A stretch of 64,000 nt of DNA from Rhodospirillaceae bacterium (GTDB taxonomy: Bacteria; Pseudomonadota; Alphaproteobacteria; Dongiales; Dongiaceae): assembly GCA_016712715.1 (NCBI GenBank), contig JADJQM010000001.1, positions 1,943,001-2,007,000 of the forward strand. Direction: 5' to 3'. The position numbers and the translations under genes were made by a program. Positions 35,631 through 44,755 of the stretch are shown one piece after another. Position 1 is the stretch's first letter, and each line of letters opens with the position of its first letter. Under the pieces are notes generated by a model. It was not told the origin of the DNA. It searched no databases and saw nothing but the letters and a program-made list of their open reading frames with translations.

Positions 35631-36511
35631 CCAGTGCTCCCCTCTTTGATCGGGTCGCCATCATCGGCATCGGCCTCATCGGCTCGTCGCTGGCGCGCGC
35701 CATCGCGGCCGAGAAGCTGGCCGCCGAGATCGCCATCTTCGACGCCAGCGCCGAGGCCCGCGCCACGGCGGCCGAACTGAAACTCGGCCGGATCGCGGAG
35801 ACGCTGGCCGGCGCCGTCGCGAATGCCGACCTCGTCATCGTGGCGACCCCCATCGGCGCCTACGCCGATCTCGGGCCGGCCCTGGCCCCGCATCTCAAAG
35901 CTGGCACCATCCTCACTGATGTGGGCTCGGTCAAGCAGGCGGTCATCCGCGATCTTGGTCCCCACGTACCGGAGGGCGTCCATTTCATCCCCGGCCACCC
36001 GCTTGCCGGCACCGAGCATTCCGGCCCCCGTGCGGGCTTTGCCGAACTCTTCAAGGGCCGCTGGGCGATCGTCACACCTGTTCCCGGCACCGATCCGACG
36101 GCGACCGAAAGACTGAAGGCGCTCTGGTCCGGCATGGGCTCGATGGTCGAGGTGATGGAACCCGGCCATCACGACCAGGTGCTGGCCATCACCTCGCATC
36201 TGCCGCACCTCATCGCCTACACGATCGTCGACACGGCAACGCAGTTAGAGACCTCGACCCAGTCGGAAGTCATCAAGTTCTCCGCCACGGGCTTCCGCGA
36301 CTTCACGCGCATCGCCGCGTCGGACCCCACCATGTGGCGCGACATCTTTCTCAACAACCGCGAAGCGGTGCTGGAAATTCTCGGCCGCTTCACCGAGGAT
36401 CTCACCGCCATGCAGCGCGCGATCCGCTGGGGCGACGGCGACAAGCTGTTCGAGGTCTTCAGCCGCACCCGTGCCGTCCGCCGCGCCATCATCGACGCCA
36501 AGCAGGCGTGA
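35627..36511 (+). CDS. tyrC: Prephenate/arogenate dehydrogenase (cyclohexadienyl dehydrogenase)
   Basis: A 294-residue NAD(P)-dependent dehydrogenase of tyrosine synthesis. The Rossmann motif is VAIIGIGLIGSSLARAI at residues 10-26. PGHPLAGTEHSGP with the catalytic histidine and the FSATGFRDFTRIAASDP segment are diagnostic. The substrate, prephenate or arogenate, cannot be decided. It overlaps hisC by 4 nt and is followed after 2 nt by a small chorismate mutase, so hisC-tyrC-mutase forms one translation-coupled unit. Confidence 0.94.
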   Translation: MTSAPLFDRVAIIGIGLIGSSLARAIAAEKLAAEIAIFDASAEARATAAELKLGRIAETLAGAVANADLVIVATPIGAYADLGPALAPHLKAGTILTDVGSVKQAVIRDLGPHVPEGVHFIPGHPLAGTEHSGPRAGFAELFKGRWAIVTPVPGTDPTATERLKALWSGMGSMVEVMEPGHHDQVLAITSHLPHLIAYTIVDTATQLETSTQSEVIKFSATGFRDFTRIAASDPTMWRDIFLNNREAVLEILGRFTEDLTAMQRAIRWGDGDKLFEVFSRTRAVRRAIIDAKQA

Positions 36512-36513
36512 GC

Positions 36514-36813
36514 ATGCGCCGCAAGACCTGCCGGGACATGGTTGAGGTGCGCGAGGCGATCGACGCCCTCGACCGCGAGATCGTGACGCTGCTGGCTGAC
36601 CGGCTGCATTTCATCGGCGAGGCGGCGCGCATCAAGGCCAGCCGTGACGCCGTGCGCGACGAACCCCGCATCGAGGATGTGATTGCCAAGGTGCGCGCGA
36701 GCGCCGCCCAGGCCGGCATGGCTCCGGCCTTCATCGAACCCATCTACCGCGACCTCGTCGAGCGCTCGATCGCCCATGAACTGGGCGAGTTCGACCGGCT
36801 GCATAAATCGTAG
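36514..36813 (+). CDS. Monofunctional AroQ-class chorismate mutase
   Basis: A 99-residue all-helical protein starting MRRKTCRDMVEVREAIDALD, with the basic KASRDAVRDEPRIEDV segment and a C-terminal ERSIAHELGEFDRLH. This type is close to PchB-like isochorismate pyruvate lyases, but in a tyrosine gene cluster chorismate mutase is the natural reading. The ATG lies 2 nt after the tyrC stop. It is the second AroQ domain within 3 kb; the other is at the start of this cluster. Confidence 0.88.
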   Translation: MRRKTCRDMVEVREAIDALDREIVTLLADRLHFIGEAARIKASRDAVRDEPRIEDVIAKVRASAAQAGMAPAFIEPIYRDLVERSIAHELGEFDRLHKS

Positions 36814-37011
36814 AATTAACGCTGGATTCCGGTCGAAATTCCGTCGATTCCGGCCGCCTGACAAAATTCACTTGCGAGTCCAGGGGATTTCCCTTAAGCG
36901 CCGAGGTTCGGGGCTTTTCGGTCGACAATCCCGCGTTTGCGGCGCTCGTCAGAGCAAAGCTGGCTGCGCAGATCCTGCAGCATACTGACCGCTTTTCTGG
37001 ACATGAGGTAG

Positions 37012-38436
37012 ATGATGGCAAAGTTTCCCTATAAGGGCCGTATTGTAATGATTGGTTATGGCTCGGTCGGCCGGTGCACGATGCCGCTGATCGAGCGTCA
37101 TTTTGACATGCCTTTGAGCCGCGTCACGGTGATCGATGGTCATGATCATAGCGAAGACGCCGCGCGCTTCATTGAGAAGGGTGTCACCTACATCGTCGAG
37201 CCTCTGCATGAAGGCAACTACACCAAGGTCCTCGCGAAGCATCTCTCGAAGGGCGATCTCCTGATCAATCTGTCGGTCGAGGTCGATTCATTGGCGCTCA
37301 TCACCTGGTGCCAGAAGCAGGGCGTGCTCTATGAAGACACCTGCATCGAGCCCTGGGCGAACTACTACGACAACACGGCCATTCCGGAAGAACAGCGGAC
37401 CAATTATTTCCTGCGTCACCGCGCCCTGGAAGCCGCCAAGAAATTTCCCAAGAACGGCCCCTCGGCCCTGCTCACCCATGGCGCCAATCCGGGCCTCGTC
37501 ACGCATTTCATCAAGCGGGCCCTGCTCGACATCGCGCGCATGCGCGGGCTGAAGACATCGAAGCCCAAATCGCGCGAGGAATGGGCCAAGCTCATGCGCG
37601 ATTGCGGCGTGAAGACGATTCATGTCGCCGAGCATGACCAGCAGGTCACCGACGTCCCCAAGATGCCGGGCGAGTTCGTCAACACCTGGTCGATCCCCGG
37701 CTTCGTCGGCGAAGGCTGCCAGCCGGCCGAGCTCGGCTGGGGTACCCATGAGAAGAAGCTGCCGGAGAATGCCGTCGAGCATAAGGTCGGCAGCAAGGCC
37801 GCGATCTACCTGCAGCAGCCGGGTTGCACCACCGAGGTGCGTTCCTGGACGCCCCATGGCGGGCCGATGATCGCCTATCTCATCACCCATGGTGAATCGA
37901 TCACCACGGCCGACTACTTCACCGTGATGGAAAAGGGCAAGGCCGCCTATCGCCCGACCGTGCATTATGCCTATCACCCCTGCGACGATGCCGTCCTCTC
38001 GGTGCGTGAGTTCCAGGAAAAGAACTTCACCATGCAGAACGATGTCCGCCTGCTGGGCGAAGAGATCGTCACCGGCATCGACGAGTTGGGCGTGCTGCTG
38101 ATGGGCGATTTCGGCGCCTATTGGTACGGCTCGCAGCTCTCGGTCGAGGAAGCGCGCCGCGTCATGGGGCCGGAATACAACGCCACCTCGCCGCAGATCG
38201 CCTCGCCGGTTCTGGCCGGCGCCATCTGGCTCATCGAGCATCCCAATGAGGGTGTCGTGGAGCCGGAGCAGATCGATCATGATTACATCATCGACATCTG
38301 CCGGCCCTATCTCGGCCCCGTGGTCGGCTGCTTCACCGACTGGACGCCGCTCAAGGATCGCAACGTGCTGTTCAAGGAAAAGAACCTCGACCAGAGCGAT
38401 CCCTGGCAGTTCGAGAACTTCCGCGTCCGGCGCTGA
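37012..38436 (+). CDS. hss: Homospermidine synthase
   Basis: A 474-residue enzyme that makes sym-homospermidine from putrescine or spermidine with NAD as a cofactor. It is the common long polyamine of many alphaproteobacteria. The N-terminal Rossmann motif is VMIGYGSVGRCTMPLIERHF. THGANPGLVTHFIKRAL, the EDTCIEPWANYYDN segment and NATSPQIASPVLAGAIWLIE are family hallmarks. GAGGT stands 3 nt before the first ATG (37012) and 6 nt before a second (37015), so either may be used. The 198-bp upstream gap holds no other gene. Palindromic element D and a terminator follow. Confidence 0.96.
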   Translation: MMAKFPYKGRIVMIGYGSVGRCTMPLIERHFDMPLSRVTVIDGHDHSEDAARFIEKGVTYIVEPLHEGNYTKVLAKHLSKGDLLINLSVEVDSLALITWCQKQGVLYEDTCIEPWANYYDNTAIPEEQRTNYFLRHRALEAAKKFPKNGPSALLTHGANPGLVTHFIKRALLDIARMRGLKTSKPKSREEWAKLMRDCGVKTIHVAEHDQQVTDVPKMPGEFVNTWSIPGFVGEGCQPAELGWGTHEKKLPENAVEHKVGSKAAIYLQQPGCTTEVRSWTPHGGPMIAYLITHGESITTADYFTVMEKGKAAYRPTVHYAYHPCDDAVLSVREFQEKNFTMQNDVRLLGEEIVTGIDELGVLLMGDFGAYWYGSQLSVEEARRVMGPEYNATSPQIASPVLAGAIWLIEHPNEGVVEPEQIDHDYIIDICRPYLGPVVGCFTDWTPLKDRNVLFKEKNLDQSDPWQFENFRVRR

Positions 38437-38463
38437 TCGCTCTGGTTCTGCAAAGCGAGAAGC

Positions 38464-38570
38464 CCCCTCACCCCGACCCTCTCCCCGCAAGCGGGGCGAG
38501 GGGGTTTCGACCGAGCTCGACTCTAAGCCCCTCGCCCCGTTCTTACGGGGAGAGGGGTTGGGGTGAGGGG
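38464..38570 (+). repeat. Palindromic intergenic element, copy D
   Basis: A 107-bp copy in plus orientation, 27 nt after the homospermidine synthase stop. The second arm CCCCTCGCCCCGTTCTTACG/GGGGAGAGGGG forms a long hairpin. It is followed by a separate intrinsic terminator. Confidence 0.9.
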
Positions 38571-38589
38571 ACTTTCAGTCGTTCGAATG

Positions 38590-38621
38590 AAAAGCCCCGC
38601 TCAAACGAGCGGGGCTTTTTT
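38590..38621. terminator. Bidirectional intrinsic terminator between convergent genes
   Basis: AAAGCCCCGCTC and GAGCGGGGCTTT flank an AAAC loop and give a perfect 12-bp stem with A- and T-runs on either side. It can end both the homospermidine synthase transcript and, on the minus strand, the DUF2125 transcript, whose stop is next to it. Confidence 0.92.
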
Positions 38622-39650
38622 CTACCAGCCCAGCACCGGCAGGGAAGCGAGCTTGACCGGGCCCAGCCACAGATAGCCCTGCTGCAGGCTGAGGCTGACG
38701 CTCACCACTTGATGCCCCGCCTCATCGGGCTTGGCGAGGCCCTTTGCCATCATGCCGGCGGTCTTGGCGGATTGGGCGTCGATCATCCCGTCGCGCTCCA
38801 GGAGGACGATAGTCTCGCCAAGACCTTGCGCGTGGATGGTGAGCGCGCCCAAGGGCTGCAGCGCCTCGTCCAGGGTCAGCGTGCCGGCGCCGGCCAGGGT
38901 CAACGGCGCTTGGGCGAAAGTGAAGCTCTTCAATTCCACGATCCCGCCGGCGCGCGCCCAGCCGGAGAGGGCCTCGTGCGGGCTGGTCGCGAACGGTACC
39001 GGACCCATGACGGCACCAGTGGCGGCGGCGCTTTCGATCGGCCCCGAGGTCAAGGCACGCTGGCCCGCCGGCAGGCGCAAGGCCGAGAGGGCCAGGTCAA
39101 AGCCGACCAAAGGCTGGTGATAATCGGCCGGCATCTCGGCCGGCAGATCGATCTTCGCGTTGAGCGTCTCAGCCTCATAGCCGCCGTGCACGGTCTCCAG
39201 CCCGACGCCCGCCGCGGCGAGCGACAGGGAGCGCATCTGGCCGGTGGCATGGAGGGCAAGATCGGCGGTTCCCTGGCCAAGGCGCGCCTGTTGCTGGCGG
39301 CCGCTGCCGTCGTCGAGGGTGGCCGTGACCGTCTGGTCGCTGGTGATCTCGATCGCCTGCAGGTTCCAGGGGCGCATCACCGCATGCAGCCGCTCGCCCA
39401 CGACCGAGACATCGCCCGCGGGCAGGTGCCAAATCAGGGAGACGGCGCGGAACTCGGTGCGGAAAGCCAGGGGAAAGCCCGAGATCGGATCGGATTCAAA
39501 GGCGATCTCATGCCCCAGCGTCCGCTGCTGCGCGGCCCAATCGGCGATGCCGGCATCAAGTTGGCCAGCCACATAGTGCCAGTAGGCGCCATAGCCGGCG
39601 CCACCGATCAGCAGAGCCGCCAGCGAGAGGGCAAGCGGCGTTCGCTTCAC
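38622..39650 (-). CDS. DUF2125 protein, membrane-anchored
   Basis: A 342-residue protein with one N-terminal hydrophobic segment (MKRTPLALSLAALLIGGAGY) that may be a signal anchor. The DUF2125 domain follows, seen in the SDPISGFPLAFRTEF start and repeated short beta-strand patterns. Function is not established. DUF2125 genes often sit near tyrC and gshA in alphaproteobacteria, as here. Its start overlaps the permease stop by 4 nt (ATGA), so it is the last gene of the ABC transporter transcript. Confidence 0.85.
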   Translation of the reverse strand: MKRTPLALSLAALLIGGAGYGAYWHYVAGQLDAGIADWAAQQRTLGHEIAFESDPISGFPLAFRTEFRAVSLIWHLPAGDVSVVGERLHAVMRPWNLQAIEITSDQTVTATLDDGSGRQQQARLGQGTADLALHATGQMRSLSLAAAGVGLETVHGGYEAETLNAKIDLPAEMPADYHQPLVGFDLALSALRLPAGQRALTSGPIESAAATGAVMGPVPFATSPHEALSGWARAGGIVELKSFTFAQAPLTLAGAGTLTLDEALQPLGALTIHAQGLGETIVLLERDGMIDAQSAKTAGMMAKGLAKPDEAGHQVVSVSLSLQQGYLWLGPVKLASLPVLGW

Positions 39651-40372
39651 GCCTGGATGACCGCCTTGGTGGAGCTGGGCATGGCCAGGCGGTCCTTGTT
39701 GAGCCGGCGCTCGAGCCAGTTCAGGACGCGTGTCAGGCCATAGACGATGGTGAAATACACGATGGCCGCACCGATGAGCGTATCAAAGACACGGTAGGTC
39801 TCGACGCGGATCGTGGTCGCCATGCCCATGACTTCATAGACGGTGACCAGCGAGGCAAGCGACGTGGCTTTCAGCAGCAGGATCGTTTCTGTACTCATGG
39901 CCGGCAGACAGATGCGAATGGCCCGCGGCAGCGTGATACGCCAGAAGACCTGGAACCGGTTCATGCCGAAGGCGCGCGCCGCCTCGATTTCGCCGAAGGG
40001 CACGGCCCGGATCGCACCGCGCAGGATCTCGCCGGTATAGCCCGCCGTGTTGATGCTGAAGGCGAAGATGGCATACCAGATGCCATCACGCAGGAAGGTG
40101 AACTCCCGCATCATCCAGCCTGGAATATACTGGCCGAGGCCGTAATAGATGAAATAGAGCTGGATGAGCAGCGGCGTGCCCCGCATCGTAAAAATAAAGA
40201 GCCGCGCCGGCATCCACAGAATCGGGTTGGGCGACAAGCGGGCCAATGCGACTGGTACGGCGAGCAGATTGCCGATGACACTGGATGTGATGGTCAAGAA
40301 TAGCGTCAGCGGGACGACCCAGATAAGCTGGGGCATCACCACGGTGATCATGTAGATGACATCGAACTTCAT
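39647..40372 (-). CDS. Polar amino acid ABC transporter permease, HisM-like
   Basis: A 241-residue inner-membrane permease with about five hydrophobic helices and the cytoplasmic coupling (EAA) loop FGEIEAARAFGMNRFQVFWR. VPLTLFLTITSSVIGNLLA near the start is typical of the histidine/arginine/octopine branch. It pairs with the upstream HisQ-like permease, 16 nt away. No ATP-binding subunit gene is in the cluster. Confidence 0.92.
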   Translation of the reverse strand: MKFDVIYMITVVMPQLIWVVPLTLFLTITSSVIGNLLAVPVALARLSPNPILWMPARLFIFTMRGTPLLIQLYFIYYGLGQYIPGWMMREFTFLRDGIWYAIFAFSINTAGYTGEILRGAIRAVPFGEIEAARAFGMNRFQVFWRITLPRAIRICLPAMSTETILLLKATSLASLVTVYEVMGMATTIRVETYRVFDTLIGAAIVYFTIVYGLTRVLNWLERRLNKDRLAMPSSTKAVIQA

Positions 40373-40388
40373 GGTTCTCTCCCCCGCC

Positions 40389-41117
40389 CTATACGCGCCG
40401 GACGCCGCGATTGGCGCGCTTTTCCAAGTAGCTGAAGAAGAAGAGAGAGCCGGCCGACAACGCCATGAACACGAGCCCCGTCACGCCGAAATAGAACATG
40501 AAGTGCTTTGTTGAGGTCGCCGCGCCCTTTCCCACCGAAAGAACCTCACCGACTGCCGCGACGACGCTCACCAGGGCGCTGTCCTTGGTGATGTTGAGCC
40601 ATTGATTGCCCAATCCCGGAATGGCAAAGCGGATCATCTGCGGAAAAATGATGCGCACGAAGCGCATGGGTGCGTGCATGCCATAGGCCTTCGCCGCCTC
40701 GATCTGTCCCTTCGGCACCGCCTGGATACCGCCACGCAGGACGTCCGTCAGATAGGCGCCGTAGATGAGGCCCAGCGCCGAGATGACGGCTGCGAAAGGG
40801 TTGATCTCGAGCCCCTCGTCGGCGAGATGCAGCGCAACCAGAAGCTTGGTGAGCGCCGAGGTGCCCGTGTAATAGATCAGGATGATGAGCAGGAGTTCGG
40901 GAATCGACCGCACGATGGTCGTGTAAACCTCGCCGGCGCGGTTCAGTGCCTTGACGTTACAGAGCTTGGCCCAGGCGCCCATCATGCCGATCACCAGGGC
41001 GATCGCATAGCCGCAGACCGAGATCGACAAGGTGATGCACGCGCCATACACGAACTCGTCGCCATAGCCAGCATCGCCCCAGGCGAGGCTCATCCATAAG
41101 GATTGCGGTTCAGCCAA
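40389..41117 (-). CDS. Polar amino acid ABC transporter permease, HisQ-like
   Basis: About 242 residues with several hydrophobic helices. The EAA loop KGQIEAAKAYGMHAPMRFVR and the family region TTIVRSIPELLLIILIYY are clear. The start is uncertain: TTG at 41117 has AGGGGA 6 nt upstream and is my choice; ATG at 41093 lacks a good Shine-Dalgarno. It is separated from the upstream binding-protein gene by a strong terminator, so read-through probably sets permease level. Confidence 0.88.
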   Translation of the reverse strand: MAEPQSLWMSLAWGDAGYGDEFVYGACITLSISVCGYAIALVIGMMGAWAKLCNVKALNRAGEVYTTIVRSIPELLLIILIYYTGTSALTKLLVALHLADEGLEINPFAAVISALGLIYGAYLTDVLRGGIQAVPKGQIEAAKAYGMHAPMRFVRIIFPQMIRFAIPGLGNQWLNITKDSALVSVVAAVGEVLSVGKGAATSTKHFMFYFGVTGLVFMALSAGSLFFFSYLEKRANRGVRRV

Positions 41118-41252
41118 TGCCAGTCCCCTCGAAAAGCCCCTAGAACTACCCCTGCCGGCCGGGTTTACCCGGCTCATTCATGGGTGGATCGTACCCTCCA
41201 CCACCGGGAGCGGCAACACTGCAATGGCGGCTGCCGATCGGGGTGGGTAAAG

Positions 41253-41286
41253 AAAAAACCGCCCGGCTCTGCAGCCGGGCGGTTTT
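41253..41286 (-). terminator. Intrinsic terminator between binding-protein and permease genes
   Basis: AAAACCGCCCGGCT and its exact 14-bp complement flank a CTGC loop. On the minus strand the stem runs into six U residues, 21 nt after the binding-protein stop. Partial termination here would keep the binding protein in excess over the permeases. Confidence 0.93.
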
Positions 41287-41306
41287 GTCACGCAGACTTC
41301 CGCAGA

Positions 41307-42107
41307 TCAGAAGGTCGGCACAACCAGCATGCCGGTGAGTTCCGGATACTTCTTGGTGATCTCGTCATACTTGCCGCTGGTGACGACGGCCTTGATGCCG
41401 GCGTTGAGCTTGTCGAGGGTTTCCGTATCGCCCTTGCGGACGGCGGCACCGACACCCTCACCCATGATCGGATCGGCCGGGACGACGGCCTTTTCCTCGT
41501 AAGCCTGGCCGGCTTCCGAAGCCAGGAACGGGGCCATGGTCGAGCGGCCTTCCTGCACGTAATCGAGGCGGCCGGCACCGAGATCGGCCAATGCGGTATC
41601 GAGACCGTCATAGGTCTTGATTTCCGCGGCGGAGCCGAAGCGGGCCTGCAGGAACTTCGAGTGAATGGTGGCGTTCTGCGCGCCCATCACTTTGCCCTTC
41701 ATCGATTCCGGATTGTCGAAATCGATCTTGGTCGCATCCGCCTTCGGACCGATGATGATGGTGGTCGAGTCATAGTAGAAATGCGTGAAATCGACCTGCT
41801 GCTTGCGATCTTCGTTGATCGTCATCGAGGCGAAGATGAAATCGATCTTGCCTTCCTGCAGCGCCGGGATGATGCCGTCCCAGGCGGTGGGCGTCAGTTC
41901 GCACTTCATGCCCTGGGATTCGCACACGGCCATGGCGAGGTCGACTTCCCAGCCGGTCCACTTGCCGCTGGTGTCCTTGGTGGCGAAGGGCGGGTAGTCG
42001 GTCTGGTCCATGCCGACCTTGTAAACCTTGTCCTGCGCCTGGGCGCTGACGGCCATGACCGCCAAGACTGCACCGGCGACGAGGCTCCCAAACAAGCTCT
42101 TTTTCAT
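41307..42107 (-). CDS. Polar amino acid ABC transporter substrate-binding protein
   Basis: A 266-residue periplasmic protein with a signal peptide (MKKSLFGSLVAGAVLAVMAV, cleaved near AQA-QD). The bilobal family 3 solute-binding fold is seen in YPPFATKDTSGKWTGWEVDL, MTINEDRKQQVDFTHFYYDS and the MKGKVMGAQNATIHSK segment. Likely ligands are basic or polar amino acids or opine-like compounds. AGGGAA precedes the ATG at 42107; the longer frame from 42149 would spoil the signal peptide. Transcript order is binding protein, terminator, two permeases, DUF2125. Confidence 0.94.
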   Translation of the reverse strand: MKKSLFGSLVAGAVLAVMAVSAQAQDKVYKVGMDQTDYPPFATKDTSGKWTGWEVDLAMAVCESQGMKCELTPTAWDGIIPALQEGKIDFIFASMTINEDRKQQVDFTHFYYDSTTIIIGPKADATKIDFDNPESMKGKVMGAQNATIHSKFLQARFGSAAEIKTYDGLDTALADLGAGRLDYVQEGRSTMAPFLASEAGQAYEEKAVVPADPIMGEGVGAAVRKGDTETLDKLNAGIKAVVTSGKYDEITKKYPELTGMLVVPTF

Positions 42108-42329
42108 GATAGTTCCCTGGTCAAAGTTGATGACTCCGATTACCGGCATCCCTGCCTTCCCCGCGGGTCGTTCTTGCGTCGACCGTTATACGGGGGTGGA
42201 TCGGCTACGGCCAAAGACTAGCATAAGGAATTCTGGCTTGGGTAGCCGCGATACAGGCGTCAAATAGACAATTCCGCGTGAGAGAGGCCTGTGATTGGCC
42301 GGCGTTAACCCTCGAATCGCCGGAAGACA

Positions 42330-42462
42330 CCCCTCACCCCGACCCTCTCCCCGCCCTGCCGACGAATGTCGGCATTTGCCGACGGGGCGGGGCGAGGGAG
42401 TTTCTAGCGAGTCTCGGCAATTAGCCCCTCGCCCCACCGGGTAGAGGGGTTGCGGTGAGGGG
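42330..42462 (+). repeat. Palindromic intergenic element, copy E, with inserted 26-bp module
   Basis: A 133-bp copy in plus orientation between the aminotransferase stop (42480) and the binding-protein gene. Its first arm carries an extra 26-bp module at 42358-42383, made of GCCGAC, GAAT, GTCGGC, ATTT and GCCGAC. The same module is present in copy F. This is the one copy whose orientation opposes the neighbouring genes. The remaining 220 bp toward the binding-protein start show no gene and no convincing promoter. Confidence 0.9.
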
Positions 42463-42479
42463 AACTCTCTGAAGCGCGT

Positions 42480-43661
42480 TTAGGCCTTCCTCAGGAAGGC
42501 CTCGAAACGGTCCATCGCCACGGACAGGCGGTCATTGGACTGGGCATAGCAGAGACGCAGATAGCCTTCGCCGCCGGCACCGAAGGCGGTTCCGGGGGCA
42601 AGGCCCACCTTGCCCTCGACCACCAGGCGCTTGCAGAAATCGAGGGCGGCGCCCGGCTCCTTGCCGAGTTCCTCGACCTGCAGCATGAGATAGAAGGAGG
42701 CGTCGGCCGGGATGACGCGGACCCGGTTCATGCCGGAGAGCCGTTCCAGCACTAGGTCGCGGCCCTGTCGACAGCGGTCGACCATCCATTTGACCCAATC
42801 CTCGCCCTCCGCGATCGCCTTGACACAGGCCGCCTGCAGGAAGGGCTGGCCGCCCGAGGTGTTGAACTCGATCAGCCGCTCGATCTGTGTCAGCGCCGAT
42901 CGCGGCATCACCATCCAGCCCATCCGCCAGCCGGTCATGGCCCAGGTCTTGGAGAAGCTGTTGACGACGAAGACCGGATCGTCCGGCGTGGCCAGTTCGA
43001 GGAAGGAGGGCGCCACCGGCTTGTTGTAGATGAGGCGGTTGTAGACCTCGTCGGCGATGAGCGCGATGCGGCGCTTGCGGCAGAAATCGAGGAGTGCCCG
43101 GCGCTGTTCCTCGGGCATCACCCAGCCGGTGGGATTACCGGGCGTCGCCACATAGACGGCGCGGGTGCGCCCGTCGCAGGCCGCGAACAGCTTGTCGAGA
43201 TCGAGATGCCAACCGTCGCCCTCGCCTGTCATGGCGACCTGGCGCGGCTCGCCGCCCATGATCTCGACCGCGCGGAAGATGTTGGGCCAGACCGGGGTCA
43301 CACAGACCATATTGTCGCCGGCACCGATCAGCGACTGCACGATCAGCATCATCGCGTTCATGCCGCTGGAGGTGACGGCGATGCGGTCCTCGGTCAGCTC
43401 AACATTGTAGAGGCGGCGGTGATAGTCGATGAGCGCCTGGCGCAGTTCGGGGATGCCGCGCTTGTAGGTATAGAAGGTCTTGCCTTCCCTGAGCGCCTCG
43501 GCCGCCGCGTCGCAGATGAATTTGGTGGTCGGCAGATCGCCCTCGCCCACCCACAGGCCCACCACGTCGGGGACGGTGAAGCCCATTTTCCAGACATCGA
43601 CGATCTGCGAATCCTGGAGATTTTCAATGGCGGGGCGGATCTCAAATGAACGGACGCTCAT
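42480..43661 (-). CDS. Class I PLP-dependent aminotransferase
   Basis: A 393-residue aminotransferase of the aspartate/aromatic fold. The cofactor lysine is in NSFSKTWAMTGWRMGW, with YVATPGNPTGWVMPEEQRRA and the ALIADEVYNRLIY aspartate earlier. The C-terminal arginine region is GYLRLCYAQSNDRL. The substrate is not determinable; a transporter for polar amino acids lies downstream and an EamA exporter upstream (13 nt), suggesting amino acid use. Confidence 0.92.
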   Translation of the reverse strand: MSVRSFEIRPAIENLQDSQIVDVWKMGFTVPDVVGLWVGEGDLPTTKFICDAAAEALREGKTFYTYKRGIPELRQALIDYHRRLYNVELTEDRIAVTSSGMNAMMLIVQSLIGAGDNMVCVTPVWPNIFRAVEIMGGEPRQVAMTGEGDGWHLDLDKLFAACDGRTRAVYVATPGNPTGWVMPEEQRRALLDFCRKRRIALIADEVYNRLIYNKPVAPSFLELATPDDPVFVVNSFSKTWAMTGWRMGWMVMPRSALTQIERLIEFNTSGGQPFLQAACVKAIAEGEDWVKWMVDRCRQGRDLVLERLSGMNRVRVIPADASFYLMLQVEELGKEPGAALDFCKRLVVEGKVGLAPGTAFGAGGEGYLRLCYAQSNDRLSVAMDRFEAFLRKA

Positions 43662-43674
43662 GGTCGGGGAACTC

Positions 43675-44586
43675 TCAGGATGGTCGCGGGGAGGAGAAGC
43701 CGGCAGGCACCGCGTCGCGCGGACGCATCAGCACCAGAAGGTTGCCGGACAGTACCAAAGCAAAGCCCAGCCCGGCTAGGGGTGACCAGGCATAGCCTTC
43801 GAGCAGCGTGGAGAGCGTCAGCGCCACCACCGGGAAGACGACGCTGGTATAGGCCGCCCGCGCCGCCCCGATCCGCTGCACCAAAGTGAGGTAGCAGCCG
43901 AAGCCGATGACGGTCGCAAAAAGGGCAAGGCCGATAAGCGACACGGTATAGGCCGGCCGCGGATCATAGGTGAAGCTGGCGCCGGCCAGGAGGGCGAAGG
44001 CAATGCAGAAGAGCGCGCCGAAGCTCATGCCGATGGTGTTGGATTCGACCACCGGCACGGCCAGCGTCTTCAGCCGGACCGAGACCATGTTGCCCAGCGA
44101 GGCGAGATAGGTTGCCAGCAAGGAGAGGCAGAGACCCCAGGCCGGATCGGTCCCAAGGCCGCTTTGCTCGAACTCCGGATAGAACACCAGGCACAGGCCA
44201 ACGAGGCCGATCATGGCCGCCAGGAGCGCGCGCCGGTCGATGCGCTGGCGGAAGAACAAGGCGAGGTTGAGGATGTTCATGACCGACATGGTCGAGAAGC
44301 AGACCGCCAGCAGCCCGCTCACCAGATGCATGCCGGCGAAATAAAAGAGGATGTAGTTGGCGCAGAACAGGCAGAAACCCTGCACCGCCATGATGCCGAC
44401 CGCGCGCGCGGGAAAGCGCAGGGAGCGGCGCGTCAGGATGCAGAAGGCGATGAGGATGACGGCCGACAACAGGAAGCGATAGGCCAGCGACACCTGCGGC
44501 GCCACCACGCCGAGCTGCTGTTCGATTCCGTACCAGGAGGAACCCCAGATGGCGACCACGAGCAGATAAAGCGCCCAGACGGGCAT
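43675..44586 (-). CDS. EamA/DMT-family transporter
   Basis: A 303-residue protein with about ten hydrophobic helices in two EamA repeats. It starts VWALYLLVVAIWGSSWYGIE, the usual W-G-x-x-x motif of the drug/metabolite transporter superfamily. The second repeat begins near DPAWGLCLSLLATYLASLGN. Members export amino acids or metabolites. It lies 13 nt upstream of the aminotransferase on the same strand, so exporter and aminotransferase are probably one transcript. Confidence 0.92.
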   Translation of the reverse strand: MPVWALYLLVVAIWGSSWYGIEQQLGVVAPQVSLAYRFLLSAVILIAFCILTRRSLRFPARAVGIMAVQGFCLFCANYILFYFAGMHLVSGLLAVCFSTMSVMNILNLALFFRQRIDRRALLAAMIGLVGLCLVFYPEFEQSGLGTDPAWGLCLSLLATYLASLGNMVSVRLKTLAVPVVESNTIGMSFGALFCIAFALLAGASFTYDPRPAYTVSLIGLALFATVIGFGCYLTLVQRIGAARAAYTSVVFPVVALTLSTLLEGYAWSPLAGLGFALVLSGNLLVLMRPRDAVPAGFSSPRPS

Positions 44587-44755
44587 GATGCGTCCCTTCC
44601 CCGGAAAGGAAGGAAGCTAGGCCCCGGCACAGCGCCGCACAATTGCCCTTGGCCGCATGACGGTCATGCGGCCTGCAATGTCTCGATACAAAGGCGGCAG
44701 GCGCCCTTGTCTATTTCACCATGCCCGGGGATGACGACAGTGAAACGGTGAGCTG

